The notes beneath the pieces are model-generated. The model had not been told where the DNA came from, made no database searches, and worked only from the letters and a program-made list of their open reading frames with translations. Source: Prosapia bicincta (taxonomy: Eukaryota; Arthropoda; Insecta; Hemiptera; Cercopidae). From it: 64,000 nt of DNA. Every line of letters begins with the position of its first letter. Within the stretch, counting starts at the first letter, position 1. The position numbers and the translations under genes were made by a program. Below, piece after piece: positions 1 to 11,860 of the stretch. Where the stretch lies: the NCBI GenBank assembly GCA_036971475.1, contig JBAIZL010000001.1, forward strand, positions 286,588,425 to 286,652,424, in the 5' to 3' direction.

Positions 1-1127
1 CAGAAAAGTATGCAATCCATCAGTATAGCGTTTAGTCTCGTTTAATTATATGTAAATTATATACTTAGTGCGCGGAGGTAGTTATTTATGGCGTCTTTAA
101 TATCAGGTAATAAATTAGTGCCGGAAGATACTCCGGCTTCAAAATGAATGCCTCATCAGAGCTGAGGTAACGACCGGGTAGTAATTTATCCTGGACATGT
201 TACATTGTAGGTCTTAAGTCGTGTGATATACGCGTGCGCCGCGCCGGTACAAACGGTTGTGATCGCGCCCGCTATATAACTTCCAGCCTGTTGGACACTT
301 TGGAGATAAATGAGGTACAAATCCTGTGGAACGTAATGTAATACAAAATTTAATTTAGTTAACGATTACAGTATATGTATACATTTTATTTTTGTTTTGG
401 AAATACTGTGTTCATTAAAATTATTTTCCAAAATACTTTTAGAAACTTATTTGCTTGTCCAATTACGTTTGTGGGAAGAATGCATTGTGATTTAAAAAGG
501 TAGCTTTATGTGTAATAGGTTAAAAAGAAGGTACAGTTCCTGAAGATACATGTAGTTCCTGTAGCAATTATATGAGATCTGAATGGAAGTTCTTACCCCA
601 CTTTGAGTACATGACCAAAGTGAATTTACATTCTGGGGCCATTTTACTCAAATCTATGCAATATATTGTATTGCTCGTTTTGTGTTAATCGTTTCGTATT
701 ACTATCGATCTCTTATATTACTTAATTTTTTGAATACTAGAATGGTTTCTTTAGTTTTCTCATAAAAATTGTTTATAATACCTTTCTCTAACATGTTTAG
801 TTTATTGTTTACAAACAAAAGGTTATTGTGTTACTTCTACTTTCATTTACTGAAGGTAATATGTCCTCCCTGAACTTGATGAACATTTTAGAATCAAGGC
901 ATCAATTTTTTTCCAAAGAGGAACTTAAATAAAATTGGAAGAAGGTTGTTAAAACTCATTGAGTTTTGTTATTTGTTATGATTTACCATATCTAAGATTT
1001 CAGGTACATTTAGGCAAATCGTTTCAATTTCTCGGTTAAAAAAATCCCCCCCCCCGAACCCTAGTTTGAAACATTCCCACCCCACAATCCGTTTCGTAAA
1101 GTTTTTGGGCACGGATTTCTACATCTG
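1..1127. other. AT-rich spacer, no gene seen
   Basis: No open frame, RNA gene or repeat could be supported. A short C run lies near 1048-1056, just before the minisatellite that follows. Confidence 0.6.
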
Positions 1128-2045
1128 ATCTTTTCACATTGACTCGCCCCTCTGTGACAGCTGTTTGACCTAACTACTGCTGAATTATCCTCTTACATAA
1201 TGTTAGAGTCACATTAACAGAGCCTCAACCCCCTCTGTATCGGCTGTATGGCCTCGGTATTTCGGAAGTATCCATAGACATATTGTCGAGAGTCACATTG
1301 ACATTTCCTCTACCCCCTCTGTACCGGCTGTATAGCCCAAGTATTGCGGAAGTATCCATAGACATATTGTCGAGAGTCACATTGACATAACCTCAACCCC
1401 CTCTGTACCGGCAGTATGGTCTAGGTATTGCGGAAGTATCCCCAGACATATTGTCGAGAGTCATACTGACATAGCATCAACCCCCTCTGTACCGGCAGTA
1501 TGGTCTAGGTATTGCCGAAGTATCCACAGACAAATTGTCGAGAGTCACATTGATATTACCTAGACCCCTCTGTACCGGCAGTATAGTCTAGGTATTGCGG
1601 AAGTACCCAGACATATTGTCGAGTCACATTGACATTTCCTCAGCCCCCTCTGTACCGGCAGTATAGTCTATGTATTGCGGAAGTACCCAGACATATTGTC
1701 GAGAGTCACATTGACATTTCCTCAGCCCCATCTGTACCGGCAGTACGGTCTAGGTATTGCGGAAGTATCCCCAGACATATTGTCGAGAGTCACATTGACA
1801 TAACATCAACCCCCTCTGTACCGGAAGTATGGTCTAGGTATTGCGGAAGTATCCATAGACATATTGTCGAGATTCACATTGACGTAACCTCAACCCCCTC
1901 TGTACCGGCAGTATGGTCTAGGTATTGCGGAAGTATCCCCAGACATATCGTCGAGAGTCACATTGGCATTTCCTCAACCCCCTCTGTACCGGCAATATGG
2001 CCTTAGTATTGCGGAAGTATCCACAGACAAATTGTCGAGAATTAG
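1128..2045 (+). repeat. 84-bp minisatellite, about 11 copies
   Basis: The landmark CATTGACAT recurs at 1212, 1296, 1380, 1464, 1548, 1627, 1709, 1793, 1877 and 1961, so the period is 84 bp with two slightly shortened copies. A diverged 75-bp copy begins near 1137. Each unit contains a C-rich block followed by CTCTGTACCGGC and ends in ATTGTCGAGAGTCA. Because 84 is divisible by three, a frame stays open over 1629-2006 and would give 28-residue repeats. Nothing else suggests that it is coding. Confidence 0.97.
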
Positions 2046-3060
2046 TGCTGGAATTCCTAGTTACTGTCGGAACAGAACTGTTAGTAGGCTATATAATTCT
2101 GTTCACTTATTCGTAGCTGGCGTTAGTAGCAAACAATGTATTGCGAGGTTTAAGACAATGCTAATAAATCTTCATATAATCAAGATACAGTACTATGTTT
2201 TTCTCCAGTATTTTCTTTCGACCTAAGAATCCTTTACAAAATCAATTCATCGTAATAACTTTTGAATTGTAAATTCTATTACGAGAACTTTAAATGAGTT
2301 TCTTTGAAGGTTTTTCTTCTTTCTTTATTGAATCTCGCTAGAAACGCTTTAAGAAAAATATCTAACAAACCATAGTCTAAAGCAACGGTGTTTCCTCTCT
2401 GCATCTTTTGTTATTTTAAAGCAATATTGGAATTTAACCTTCTGAATTTTATAGTAAACTTTTATAACAAAGTGCAGAAAACTAGAGAAGGTAAAGCATC
2501 TGGCTGTGCTTGTCTATGAACAGAATAATGTATATTTTAAGAGCAATGTCAAACAAAATGGTAAAGTACACTTCAAACAGATGTTTTTTAATTATTTGCA
2601 GTGCGATAAGGCAAAGTTAGTGAGATTTTCATTTAACAACAACTTATTTCCTTCAATCTAATTCAGCTGTATTATTAAAATTTTACACATCCTCATTGTA
2701 GAACGTAATATGCCCACACTCTCAACACATGCTCTCTCGCGCTTACGTTTTTATACATAAAATCTCATATTAAATGTATTTATATTTTATTATATAATAT
2801 GTTTGATAAGTCATATAACATTCCCTTCTCTTCCCCTATTCCAGTACTAAGTGATCATTATGACTTTTCCTTTATGGACCATTATCTCTTTAAGGATCTC
2901 TTTCTTAGTCACCTAGCTATGGCCGTGGTAAGGCAATACATCCACTCTAAAAACGTTGTCCTCCACAGGAAACGCTATAATCATACCAATATCCTCTAAC
3001 AAGGGGTTTCATGTCCTTACCTGGACCCTATTTATATTCACAATCCAGACCTACGCATAG
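2046..3060. other. AT-rich spacer, no gene seen
   Basis: Low-complexity AT-rich DNA. Only short chance frames are present (for example 2799-2999), with no recognisable motif. Confidence 0.55.
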
Positions 3061-3336
<276 letters not shown>

Positions 3337-4555
3337 TGCGGCGACCTTTCAGCCGTCACGCAGGTAAACATTCTGAACAAGCATCGCCGACCAAAGTCAG
3401 CCCTGTGTCTACGCTTGCCAAAATCTGCCAGAGAACCAGTCACTGGACTTTATTTTATAAAATCTAACTCGAGGAGATTTAACCCTTTGGGTACTGTTTC
3501 CCGGGGCATCAGTTCTTTTTAGGCATCTCAGTTTAATGGCCAGGGTGAAGGAGTATATAAGATAATTGTTTATCAAATAAATTTCAACTCAATTTACAAG
3601 TTAGTAAAAAACACTGTATTTTATTTATATATCAATTTACACTTTAGCACAGATTTATCAATTTTACAAAATTTAATTTCTTACAAAACTACTTCTTTCC
3701 ATTTACAGAATTTCTAAAACGCAATGAAACTTTTATAAATGAACTTATTATTTCTTTCTTATGACTACCTTAGTTAGTTGAATATTTTAATCCCATTTAA
3801 CTCTTTGAGCCCTTTGGTTCCAAATGTAACCATTTGAAAAATATACTTAATTTTAGCATACATTTGTATCCTGAAACCTTACGTTGTTTAGTTAAATTTA
3901 AATTATAGCAAATTACACAAAATTATTCCTGAAAAAAACATATTAACACTTATAATTCCATAAGAAAAATCACCTATGTAAATGAATCACATTTTACCAA
4001 AATATTTCACATTCAAAATTCAAAATTATTCCCTACATTATCATACAACAATATTCACAGCTTATACAAAATCTATGCATGTGTAAGATTCCTCGTCCTA
4101 AAAACAACCCCGCATATTTAGAAAACAATTAAGCAAAAATTTACTTCCTGATTTAGCATTAAACATTTCTTTCGAACACTTTCCGATTATTTATTTAAAA
4201 ACATTTATGAAAGAAAACCCCCAAATATTAAGATATAGCAATTTATAAAGACAATTTACATATTAAACATTCAAAACCATTAAATTCCAATCTTCACCCA
4301 CCTATAGCGTACGTGTACGTGAGTGCTCGCGCGCTCGTATGTGTGTGTGTATGAGTGAGGGAGGGGGTTTGTGTGTGTAAGTGTGTACATTAATTACATA
4401 TTTTTATTTAACTTATACTAACTCTCTGGTCATTATATGGAAGACGTTATAAAATTGTGTTTTAAAAACAAATTATCAGGGTTTTTTCAGCACAGTATAT
4501 TCACCTCAACATTAGTTTACCTTAATAATCAAATTACATTTTTTGTATTATTTTC
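3337..4555. other. AT-rich spacer with minor GT-rich patch
   Basis: No gene seen. A piggyBac-like end motif, TTAACCCTTTGGG, occurs at 3479 but no partner end was found. A short alternating purine/pyrimidine patch (CGCGCG then GTGTGT) lies at about 4312-4390. Confidence 0.5.
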
Positions 4556-5329
4556 CGTTCCCGCGTAATTGATTTCAAGGGGGAAAATTATTCTAGCCTA
4601 TGCAGAAAGTCATCTGGAATACGAAAAAAATTATAAAATCTTCCACTCACGCCACAAAATTAAACATTTTGGAGATTAGCAAATCCCCCTTCCCCGTCCA
4701 AGGCACGCGTAAAACGGTACTAATTCAACGTTTTACTTACGTCTTTTACGTAGTAATTCGCAAGATGCCTTGAAATATAATTAAACTTATGTTGACTTCC
4801 AAAAAAATACAATTTTGAAAACAAAATCAACTTGAACACTTCTTTGCGCGGTATGTTCTATAGTTTTTAGACCAAAGTTAGAAATAAAAGATGTGTAAAT
4901 GTTCAATGCAATATTTTCCTTTTTTTTGCGTAGAATAGTGTTTGTAAGTGTTTGTTTCGTCCTTTTGAATAATTTGGGATTTAATATCGCAAAAAAATAA
5001 TAGGTGTGTGCGAGTTCTATAAAGTTTGTGTTCTGGCTGAAACGTGGTGCTTTGTTAAAGTTAATTTTTTCAGAATTTGTAATTTTTTGGGACTCAACAG
5101 CAAGCTTAATTAGATTTCTAAGCATTTTTAGAATTACTATGCCATAAACGTAATGCCAAAACGTTGAATTAGTACGTTTTACGTGTCTCGTGAAGGGGAA
5201 ATTGCTATTTTCCAAAATGTTAAATTTTTGTGGCTTGAGCGGTAGTTTTCATAATTTTTTTCTTATTTCTGATACCTTTTTGCATCGCCTGGTATAATTT
5301 GTTTACCTAAAATCGATAACGCGGGAACG
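4556..5329. mobile_element. foldback/MITE-like element with long terminal inverted repeats
   Basis: The element starts with CGTTCCCGCG at 4556 and ends with its exact complement CGCGGGAACG at 5329. The left arm (about 4556-4772) and right arm (about 5118-5329) stay recognisably inverted over roughly 210 bp. They share blocks such as CTAATTCAACGTTTT and a GCCACAAAA...TTAACATTTTGG segment, with mismatches and small indels. The spacer of about 345 bp encodes no recognisable transposase. The 142-codon minus-strand frame at 4787-5215 overlaps the right arm and matches no family I know. No target duplication is obvious, so the superfamily cannot be assigned. Confidence 0.8.
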
Positions 5330-5711
5330 AGAAAGAAATACCACATTTGTAAATATCAACTAAGCAAAAGAGTCATCTTTAAACTAATTTCAAAAACTTA
5401 TATAATTATTAATATTTAAAACTCATGTAACTCAAAATCATAAATTGGAATTTCAGTTATTCCTTATTTCTTTATAATTTGTCAACAAAATTTGAACTTC
5501 ACATAAAATATCATTCTCTACATTACGAGCATACTGTGTAACGCTTTCTGAACATAATTTTGTTGAAGGACACAAGTTTTTAAGGCCGACTAAACAAATC
5601 GTGGGTGACGGCATAACGCTGAGCTTATTTGGCCAAATTCTAATGGAATCACGTAGCGAACGGTGCTGAGGACATTAAGCTGATGAGCTATTTGGCGCTG
5701 CTGAGGAGGCT
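5330..5711. other. AT-rich spacer, no gene seen
   Basis: Nothing recognisable. The last about 130 bp are less AT-rich and may be the beginning of the dispersed repeat that follows. Confidence 0.5.
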
Positions 5712-5833
5712 TTTATTGCCAAAGTTTGAAGAAATAAAACCGAGGTGCAAGCAACGGTTGTCGCCATTATACAAATTGCCTTCTCCGTTGTATCAACTTG
5801 GCCGGACCATTAGGAAAACTGAAAAGTCATTCC
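5712..5833 (+). repeat. dispersed repeat, copy A (partner at 40243-40362)
   Basis: This stretch matches 40243-40362 in the opposite orientation. Shared blocks include AAGTTTGAAGAAATAAAACC, CCATTATACAAATTG and GGACCATTAGG. Small in-frame peptides resemble one another in both copies (K-F-E-E-I-K-P ... P-L-Y-K-L ... T-I-R), but no start codon context, domain or longer frame supports a gene. It is probably a fragment of an unidentified transposon. Confidence 0.75.
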
Positions 5834-6588
5834 GGAATAAGTTCCCGTCCCCAGGGATAAAAGTTGGGGGAGAAATACGCGGAATAATAAGTGTAGGCTA
5901 AAGTTTTTGATAGAACTTCAAAAAAGAGGGTAAAGAACATTTGTAAATTTGTTTTGTCGATTCTCCTTGAAAATAATCAAATTAAAACTCTTTGACATTT
6001 CTTTATTTCACTTTTTCTTTTCTACTATGTCCTGTACTAATTTTGTTACGTCGTGTTTTTCTTTCGGTTTGTCCTGTATATAATCCGTTATACATGGTTT
6101 ACTCCATACGTTGCTATGTTGTATTTTATTTGTTTTCTTTCATAACGATCCTCTCATTTCTTGTTTTACGTGCGTTTTTCTTAGGGATTGTCTTAGGTAT
6201 TTTTATCTGTTACTCTGGTATAGAACTCTATAATGGCATCATTTTTTTACAGGTTTGTTTACGTGTCAGATTTTTTATCTACTCTTCTCGCGCACTTATG
6301 TTTTTACAACCACGCTTCCTCCTCGACAATTAAAAGTGAGGCCTTTAAATTGTCCAGTACTTTCTGATTCCTCCCTTACAAGAACAGAAACTAAACCCCT
6401 GGATTGAAATGATTCATAGAATTATCCACGAACAAGGCTGAAAGGGTTTGAGAGCTAAGACCCGAGTGCATGGACAGACACCACCTAGCATTACCTGTGA
6501 AGCACTTAAAACTCACCCAGGCCATATAAAACCATAGCTAACTTAATGCTTTTTAATAAATTTGTTGACTACACAACAACAGGTTTAG
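5834..6588. other. AT-rich spacer
   Basis: A T-rich frame at 5992-6333 would give a hydrophobic peptide of 113 residues, but composition alone explains this. No gene is supported. Confidence 0.5.
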
Positions 6589-6852
6589 GGTTTATCTACA
6601 TCAAAAGATATCTACACTACGGACGAAATCCCTCGTGATCCACTTAGTGTTTTAAATACCTACATCAACGACAAATCCGAACCGTACAACACAAAAATAA
6701 CCAAATTTTATGATTACCAAGCTACATTCGCAATTCATGAAAACCGCGGCAGAGTCCAACATCCCTTAAACGCGTTAGAACCAAGTCTGAGCCACGGAGT
6801 AGTGACATTGAACATGACCAAATGCCAAGTACTTCTCTTTAAACAAAGATAG
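6589..6852 (+). other. open frame of 87 codons without ATG start, unknown
   Basis: Between a TAG at 6586-6588 and a TAG at 6850-6852 one frame stays open for 87 codons with a balanced amino-acid composition unlike the surrounding low-complexity DNA. Residues such as D-I-Y-T-T-D-E-I-P-R-D-P and H-P-L-N-A-L-E-P appear in it. The only internal ATG is close to the end. I do not recognise a family. It could be a decayed exon, a transposon fragment or a chance frame in AC-rich DNA. No clear splice sites were identified. Confidence 0.2.
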
Positions 6853-9350
6853 ACGACGATACATAATCGACGTAACCATTGCGTCTTCTAGAAGCATTAA
6901 TTTACATTTCTACACAATAACTTCAAAGTGTCTTTCATGAAACAACATCTAGACATCCTAGTTTTTCCAAAACGTTCCACGGACGTAAACTATCAACACT
7001 TATCTCCAAACTAGGAGGATAAGAAACCGCCCACGACAAAAACAAAAGGCTTCACCTCCACATCCACTGACCATTAGGTAAATGATTACATTTACTGACA
7101 TATGCAAAGTTTGTTGCAGTCGTAATATCCAGGAGCTGCTACGATGCTCACCAGAAACCGCCAATCATATTCCTATTCTATTGCACTTTAAAGTAGATAG
7201 CAGAAGACGAAGCTCATGACACTGGCCTTAGAACTATACGTTCTCTAACAAGTATCTATAAGGTAATACCAGTCTCCATCCACTGAAATAAGAAAATCCC
7301 TGCTCTTATGTGTCTGCATGATCTATCCCAGAGAATTTTTATTTAGCTCTTCGCGTATTACTTAACCTTATATTACATTACACTAGCTTTATCTTATCCA
7401 TGAGCTCCATATAGCATGAGATATGAACGATCATTTCCGAATGTCGACTTACTGAAAGGGCTATTAACCAAATGCGCAAGTCTGACAGTCAGGGGTGATT
7501 CTCTTGAGAAGAAATTGAACAGTGGCTGAAACCTGGAAGAATTTTTTTTCAAATTAGTACACCAGAGGCATTTATACCCTCAACGTAGGGTAGATCTGCT
7601 CCTGGTCAACTTATCTTCCCACGGAAGTAATAGTTCCCTTCTTATCCTTACTTTAATTCTTCGTGTTGTTTTCTTGTCAGTCAAGCAGAGAAAAAGGAAT
7701 GTTTGTATTTTGGACTGATATTAAGGAAAGGTAAAGAACTAGAGAATTGCAAGTAAGAAGAACAGCTATTTGGCGAGGTCGGATGAGATGTTTTATTCTT
7801 GGGGTCGTTTTTATTTAACTGAGCGACTGGCTTTACTTCTTTAGTGTAAAATATTAACAATATATAAATTAAACAATGGGAAAATGCAGTTTTATTTAAC
7901 TTGACTGATCACACGTACAAATTTCTATAACTTAAATAACTAATTTTATAATTAAACTAAGTTCAAGTGAGATAAAACTAAAACCAATGTAACTTCGAAG
8001 GATTCACATTAATAAATAATAAATTGAATTAGGTGCTATGGGAAAGGGGAAGACGGATGTGTACGGAGGGAAACGTTAATGAGGATCCAGATGGTGGGGC
8101 TAGAAGGTGGGCGGAGGTATTTCAGAGTAGCTGAGCTCTCAGGTGTTCTCTATCTGAGTTCAAGCATGTTGCTTGAGGAACTCGAAACTCCTAAATTTTT
8201 AAAAGGTGGTTGTTTGATGGACTAAGGATGGTGATTTGATAATAACCATGTAGAATAGGGTATCAATCTCATCCTTTGGGATTCAAAGGATACCAAACGT
8301 CGTAACGGAGATTTGTTCCAGATTGGTTACCATACAGGAGCTGCGTAAGCCCACCAAGGAGTATAGGTAACATATCACCGGACAATAGATTTTGAGGGAA
8401 ATACGAATCAAACGAAAGAAGATGAAGAGCTTGAATAGATGACCTGGAAGTGAAGATGGTGACGTACGCTTGTAGAAGATGACACCGAAGACTTCCATAG
8501 ATTCCGAAGACACATAGATTCTGTCTGTGGTCTTCTCATCCTAAGTAAAGTACTTCTGACATTTTTAAGTTTACTACCTCTGAAGCCCCGATAACAGGAC
8601 ACTCGGCAAAAATATGCTATGACATTGTTTTTCTCGTTTATGTAGACAAGGTACAGGAGAGGATCTATACCGAACTCTGCTGGAGTTTGCGTTTTAATCT
8701 GCGGGGAACAGATTAAATGGTGCCTGAAATAAAAACATCCAATTGTAATCTCTCACAATAGTTTAATTATTCTACAAAAGAACCAATTGCACAATATGAT
8801 TAAACTGATAAGATCATTCTATACTGTATGATATGAAATTATTTATTTATTAAACACAATTCAAAATAGATTTTATCAGTTCATTGCAAATAGTCATTTA
8901 CCAACCGTAGAAAATCTGTTGTTATGTTTTGAACTAAATACCATTTCTAAATAAAAGTTTATTTAAGTTCACATTCATTCACATTCTGAATAGATTTTAC
9001 CTTATTTAGAATATTTTGTACGCGAATATGAACAGTTTCTTGGGTCAAAGGGCAGTACTTTTCTATCGGTTTACTCAAAAACTACACAAATTACGGTTCT
9101 AGGGCTTGTTTTTTTTACATTTGCATGCCAAAAACAATAATAAATCAGCCGCACCGACCTATAAATAACAGTATGAACTTTTCTCGCCTGAAAATGAATG
9201 ATTTGCCAGCTGTTACGCTCCACATGTTTCTACGAACACCTTTTTTCATATGGAAACTTAGCTTCCGATGTTATCACATATCTTCTACAGCAAGAACGTA
9301 GACAGATATTATATCTCGAGATGAAGGCTGCTTATCTGAGTAACATATGA
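6853..9350. other. spacer, no gene seen
   Basis: Mixed-composition DNA. Overlapping short frames on the minus strand at 8283-8602 have no identifiable domain. No repeats or transposon ends were recognised. Confidence 0.45.
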
Positions 9351-9710
9351 TCTCTGTCGGAATAACAAAGAATCTTTCTACTAGTTACGATCTCTGTGGG
9401 AATAACAGAGAATCTGTTTACTAGTTACGATATCTGTCGGAATAACAGAGAATCTGTCTACTAGTTACGATCTCTGTCGGAATAACAGAGAATCTGTCTA
9501 CTAGTTACGATCTCTGTGGGAATAACAGATAATCTGTCTACTAGTTACGATCTCCGTCGGAATAACAGAGAGTCTATCTACTAGTTACGATCTCTGTCGG
9601 AATAATAGAGAATCTGTCTACTAGTTACGATCTCTGTCGGAATAACAGAGAATCTGTCTACTAGTTACGATCTCTGTCGGAATAACAGAGAATCTGTCTA
9701 CTAGCTACCA
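9351..9710 (+). repeat. 40-bp minisatellite, 9 copies, with a hairpin in each unit
   Basis: CTAGTTACGA recurs every 40 bp and nine units fit exactly between 9351 and 9710. Each unit begins TCTCTGT-CGGAATA-ACAGAGA, a 7-bp perfect inverted repeat with a 7-nt loop. Copies differ at a few positions only (for example CGG to GGG in the loop). Confidence 0.97.
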
Positions 9711-11404
9711 GATTGATTAGATTTGTTTTAATAAATTATATTGAGCAAGACTAATGAATTTTGTAGTTGCTTTTTATATTAATGGAAGCTTTAATATTGA
9801 AGGGAGCAATTATCTATACAATAGATTCAAAGCCTTGGTGGGACACAGTGGAGAGGGTCACTACAGCAGCGTCATGTCACGTGACTGGGGAGCCACGCGG
9901 ATTATCAAGGCTTAACGAACTTTCAAAAATTCGTTCCGGGAAAGGTCTATGCGTCTGGCACTAACTGAGGCAACCGTTGTGTAAACGCTTAGAGCGTAAC
10001 AAAGTGAAAAGTTGTTCTTTTTCATTCAACTACATTTGAGAAAGCTAGACTCTTATGGAGATTTATAAATAAGAGCTGCAAATAAATAAATAAATTTGAT
10101 TCTGGCACTCGGGGGAGTGATGACAGAAAAGAAAACCTTTACACTCACGTCTACAGATATTTTGAATCGAGGCAGGCATTTAATCTTGCGTATTGAGAAA
10201 TTACCTTAACATTGGTATTATTATAAGAGATGATAATTGATTTTTTTTACGTTTAACACCAAAATGTGAACTACAAACAACAAATTAAAGCTAATAGTTT
10301 TGCAAACTTATTAGCAAATGAAATTAAAATATAAGATTATAAATATTTATTTCATAAATTACACGTTTGCTATTACTTGCGACCAAACATTTGTCAACTA
10401 AAAGTTGTTAATTGTTAACTTATACTTAATTTACAACCAGCTCGTCATGAACAGCAACAATATTTCGAGATTTATTTTATATTAAAAAATAATACAGATA
10501 TTTTACATTAAACACCGAAATTTGAACTACAAATATCAAATTAGAGCTAATAGTTTTGAAAAATATCCAATGAAAATTGTCATAATCATGAATTTATAAA
10601 TTTTTCAATTTATGTTTATATCTTATTATTTTTATATTTTGTTATTTACAAAAACATTTATTAGATGTATACTGAATACAAATGTTTTTAACAAATTCAA
10701 TTGAAGTCAGTTCTTAGAAAGTACCAGACGCTAAGAATGTTTTCGTAATAAAATTGGATTAAAAATAAATATCTTATTACTATCGTTATAACGAATTATT
10801 TGTATTGTTCTTCATTAAAATTTAAATAAATTAATGTATTTATGGACTGATCAAAACTATTTAATAATAATCTAAAACAGTTGTTTTACAACATAGGCTA
10901 ACGTATAACGTAAAACCAGCTGTTGCATAAAATCATTTTTTATCATTTAATTCACTTTGAGGTAACTCATAATGGAATTCATACAAACGATATTAATCTG
11001 ACGGAAATTATACTGACGCAAAATCGTATGTTTATGTCCATCCAATAAGTTTTTGTAGGGGTCGCTATTAAACGTTTCACTCTAACAAGTATTGTCTGAA
11101 AGAATGGAATATGCATTGTTGCAATAAGAGAGTAAATCATCCAAAATTTAAGTTTAATTATTTTATTTCAATTCAATAAGTATATTAATACTTATTAATA
11201 CGGTATATTAATACCGCTGGTACTCGTGATAACGAATATTTCATCATAGATCTGTAATATGACAAAGGAATTTTTTAAAAAACGTATTTTCACTAATGAA
11301 ACTGTCCAATGATCCAATCATAGAGCAAAATGCAAATTACCCATTCACAAAAATTACCAGATAATTTAATCTAACACTAATACACAATATCAAGAGCACA
11401 GTGG
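9711..11404. other. AT-rich spacer with a diverged direct repeat
   Basis: A segment at about 10248-10350 recurs at about 10502-10610, sharing TTTGAACTACAAA-like and GCTAATAGTTTTG blocks. A region near 10870-10930 weakly resembles the 33.1 and 58.5 kb repeat family. No gene is seen. Confidence 0.55.
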
Positions 11405-11650
11405 TACCATATATTACAATGAAAATGTTGGAAAGAACCCCAATACCACAAAAATAACAAATAAAACAAGATACTTAAGATTAAACCCTTATGTACATTT
11501 CGATGACCATGTCATCATCATTAGAGGGTCTTATTACAAAATACAATCTAGCACACAAGAAGTTACAAACTAGAGTGATTACTCTAGTTTGTAACTTCTT
11601 GTGAGTAATAAGACACTCTGATGATGATGTCACATTCAAAATGAGATATT
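11405..11650. mobile_element. palindromic unit with two outward-facing hammerhead-like motifs
   Basis: A perfect 23-bp inverted repeat (11554-11576 and 11581-11603, loop GATT) lies inside a larger imperfect palindrome. The outer arms pair TCATCATCATTAGAGGGTCT (from about 11512) with the complementary stretch ending near 11629. The left outer arm carries a well-formed hammerhead-like motif on the minus strand. The right arm carries a decayed plus-strand version with an intact CTGATGA at 11618. The flank at 11430-11455 (AACCCCAATACCACAAAAAT) recurs in diverged form near 12176. I infer a decayed Penelope-like retroelement end. Confidence 0.6.
11483..11531 (-). ncRNA. hammerhead-ribozyme-like motif (best-paired copy)
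   Basis: Read 5' to 3' on the minus strand: stem I strand AGACCCU (11531-11525); core CUAAUGA (11524-11518, differing from CUGAUGA at one base); one extra U (11517); stem II GAUGAC/GUCAUC with loop AUG (11516-11502); GAA (11501-11499); an 8-nt self-complementary segment AUGUACAU (11498-11491); A (11490); then stem I strand AGGGUUU (11489-11483), pairing with the first strand at all 7 positions with one G-U. The order matches a hammerhead opened at stem I. The extra U after the core and the core substitution are not canonical, so activity is doubtful. The palindromic stem III suggests that only a dimer could fold. Confidence 0.5.
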
Positions 11651-11828
11651 TTAATGACAATAATATTTACTAACAAATTGTGCCTTTTATATCTGATTTC
11701 ATCCAATTTCAAAACTATAACCTTGAAAGGAAACTAAACCTTGCAAATATAATTCAGGCTTATAAACTAAGTTGTTACTTAATTACAAAACAGGAACAAA
11801 CTTACAACGATCACAAATATTTGACCAC

Positions 11829-11860
11829 ACACGTTTCGTTGACAAAGTCATCCTCAGTTT
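11829..11860 (-). other. decayed hammerhead-like motif
   Basis: On the minus strand this reads CUGAGGA, then UGAC-UUU-GUCA, then CGAAACGUG. The core and GAAAC are recognisable, but no convincing stem I surrounds them. Confidence 0.3.

Noticed and set aside
1629..2226. Repeat-protein frames in the 84-bp minisatellite
   Set aside because: The period is a multiple of three; the frame breaks where units are shortened and there is no start context or domain.
3479..3810. TTAA-CCCTTTGGG at 3479 and a TTAA-CTCTTTGAG at 3797 as a piggyBac-like MITE
   Set aside because: Both motifs point in the same direction, so they are not an inverted pair, and no matching right end was seen.
4787..5215. 142-codon minus-strand frame
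   Set aside because: It overlaps the right inverted arm of the foldback element and shows no transposase or other domain.
5992..6333. 113-codon membrane-protein-like frame
   Set aside because: T-rich DNA gives Phe/Leu-rich translations by composition; no homologous features or start context.
8283..8602. Possible LINE or transposase fragment on the minus strand
   Set aside because: Translations in all three frames give no recognisable motif.
9351..9710. CRISPR array
   Set aside because: Repeat and spacer positions are equally conserved across units, so it is a plain minisatellite; the context is eukaryotic.
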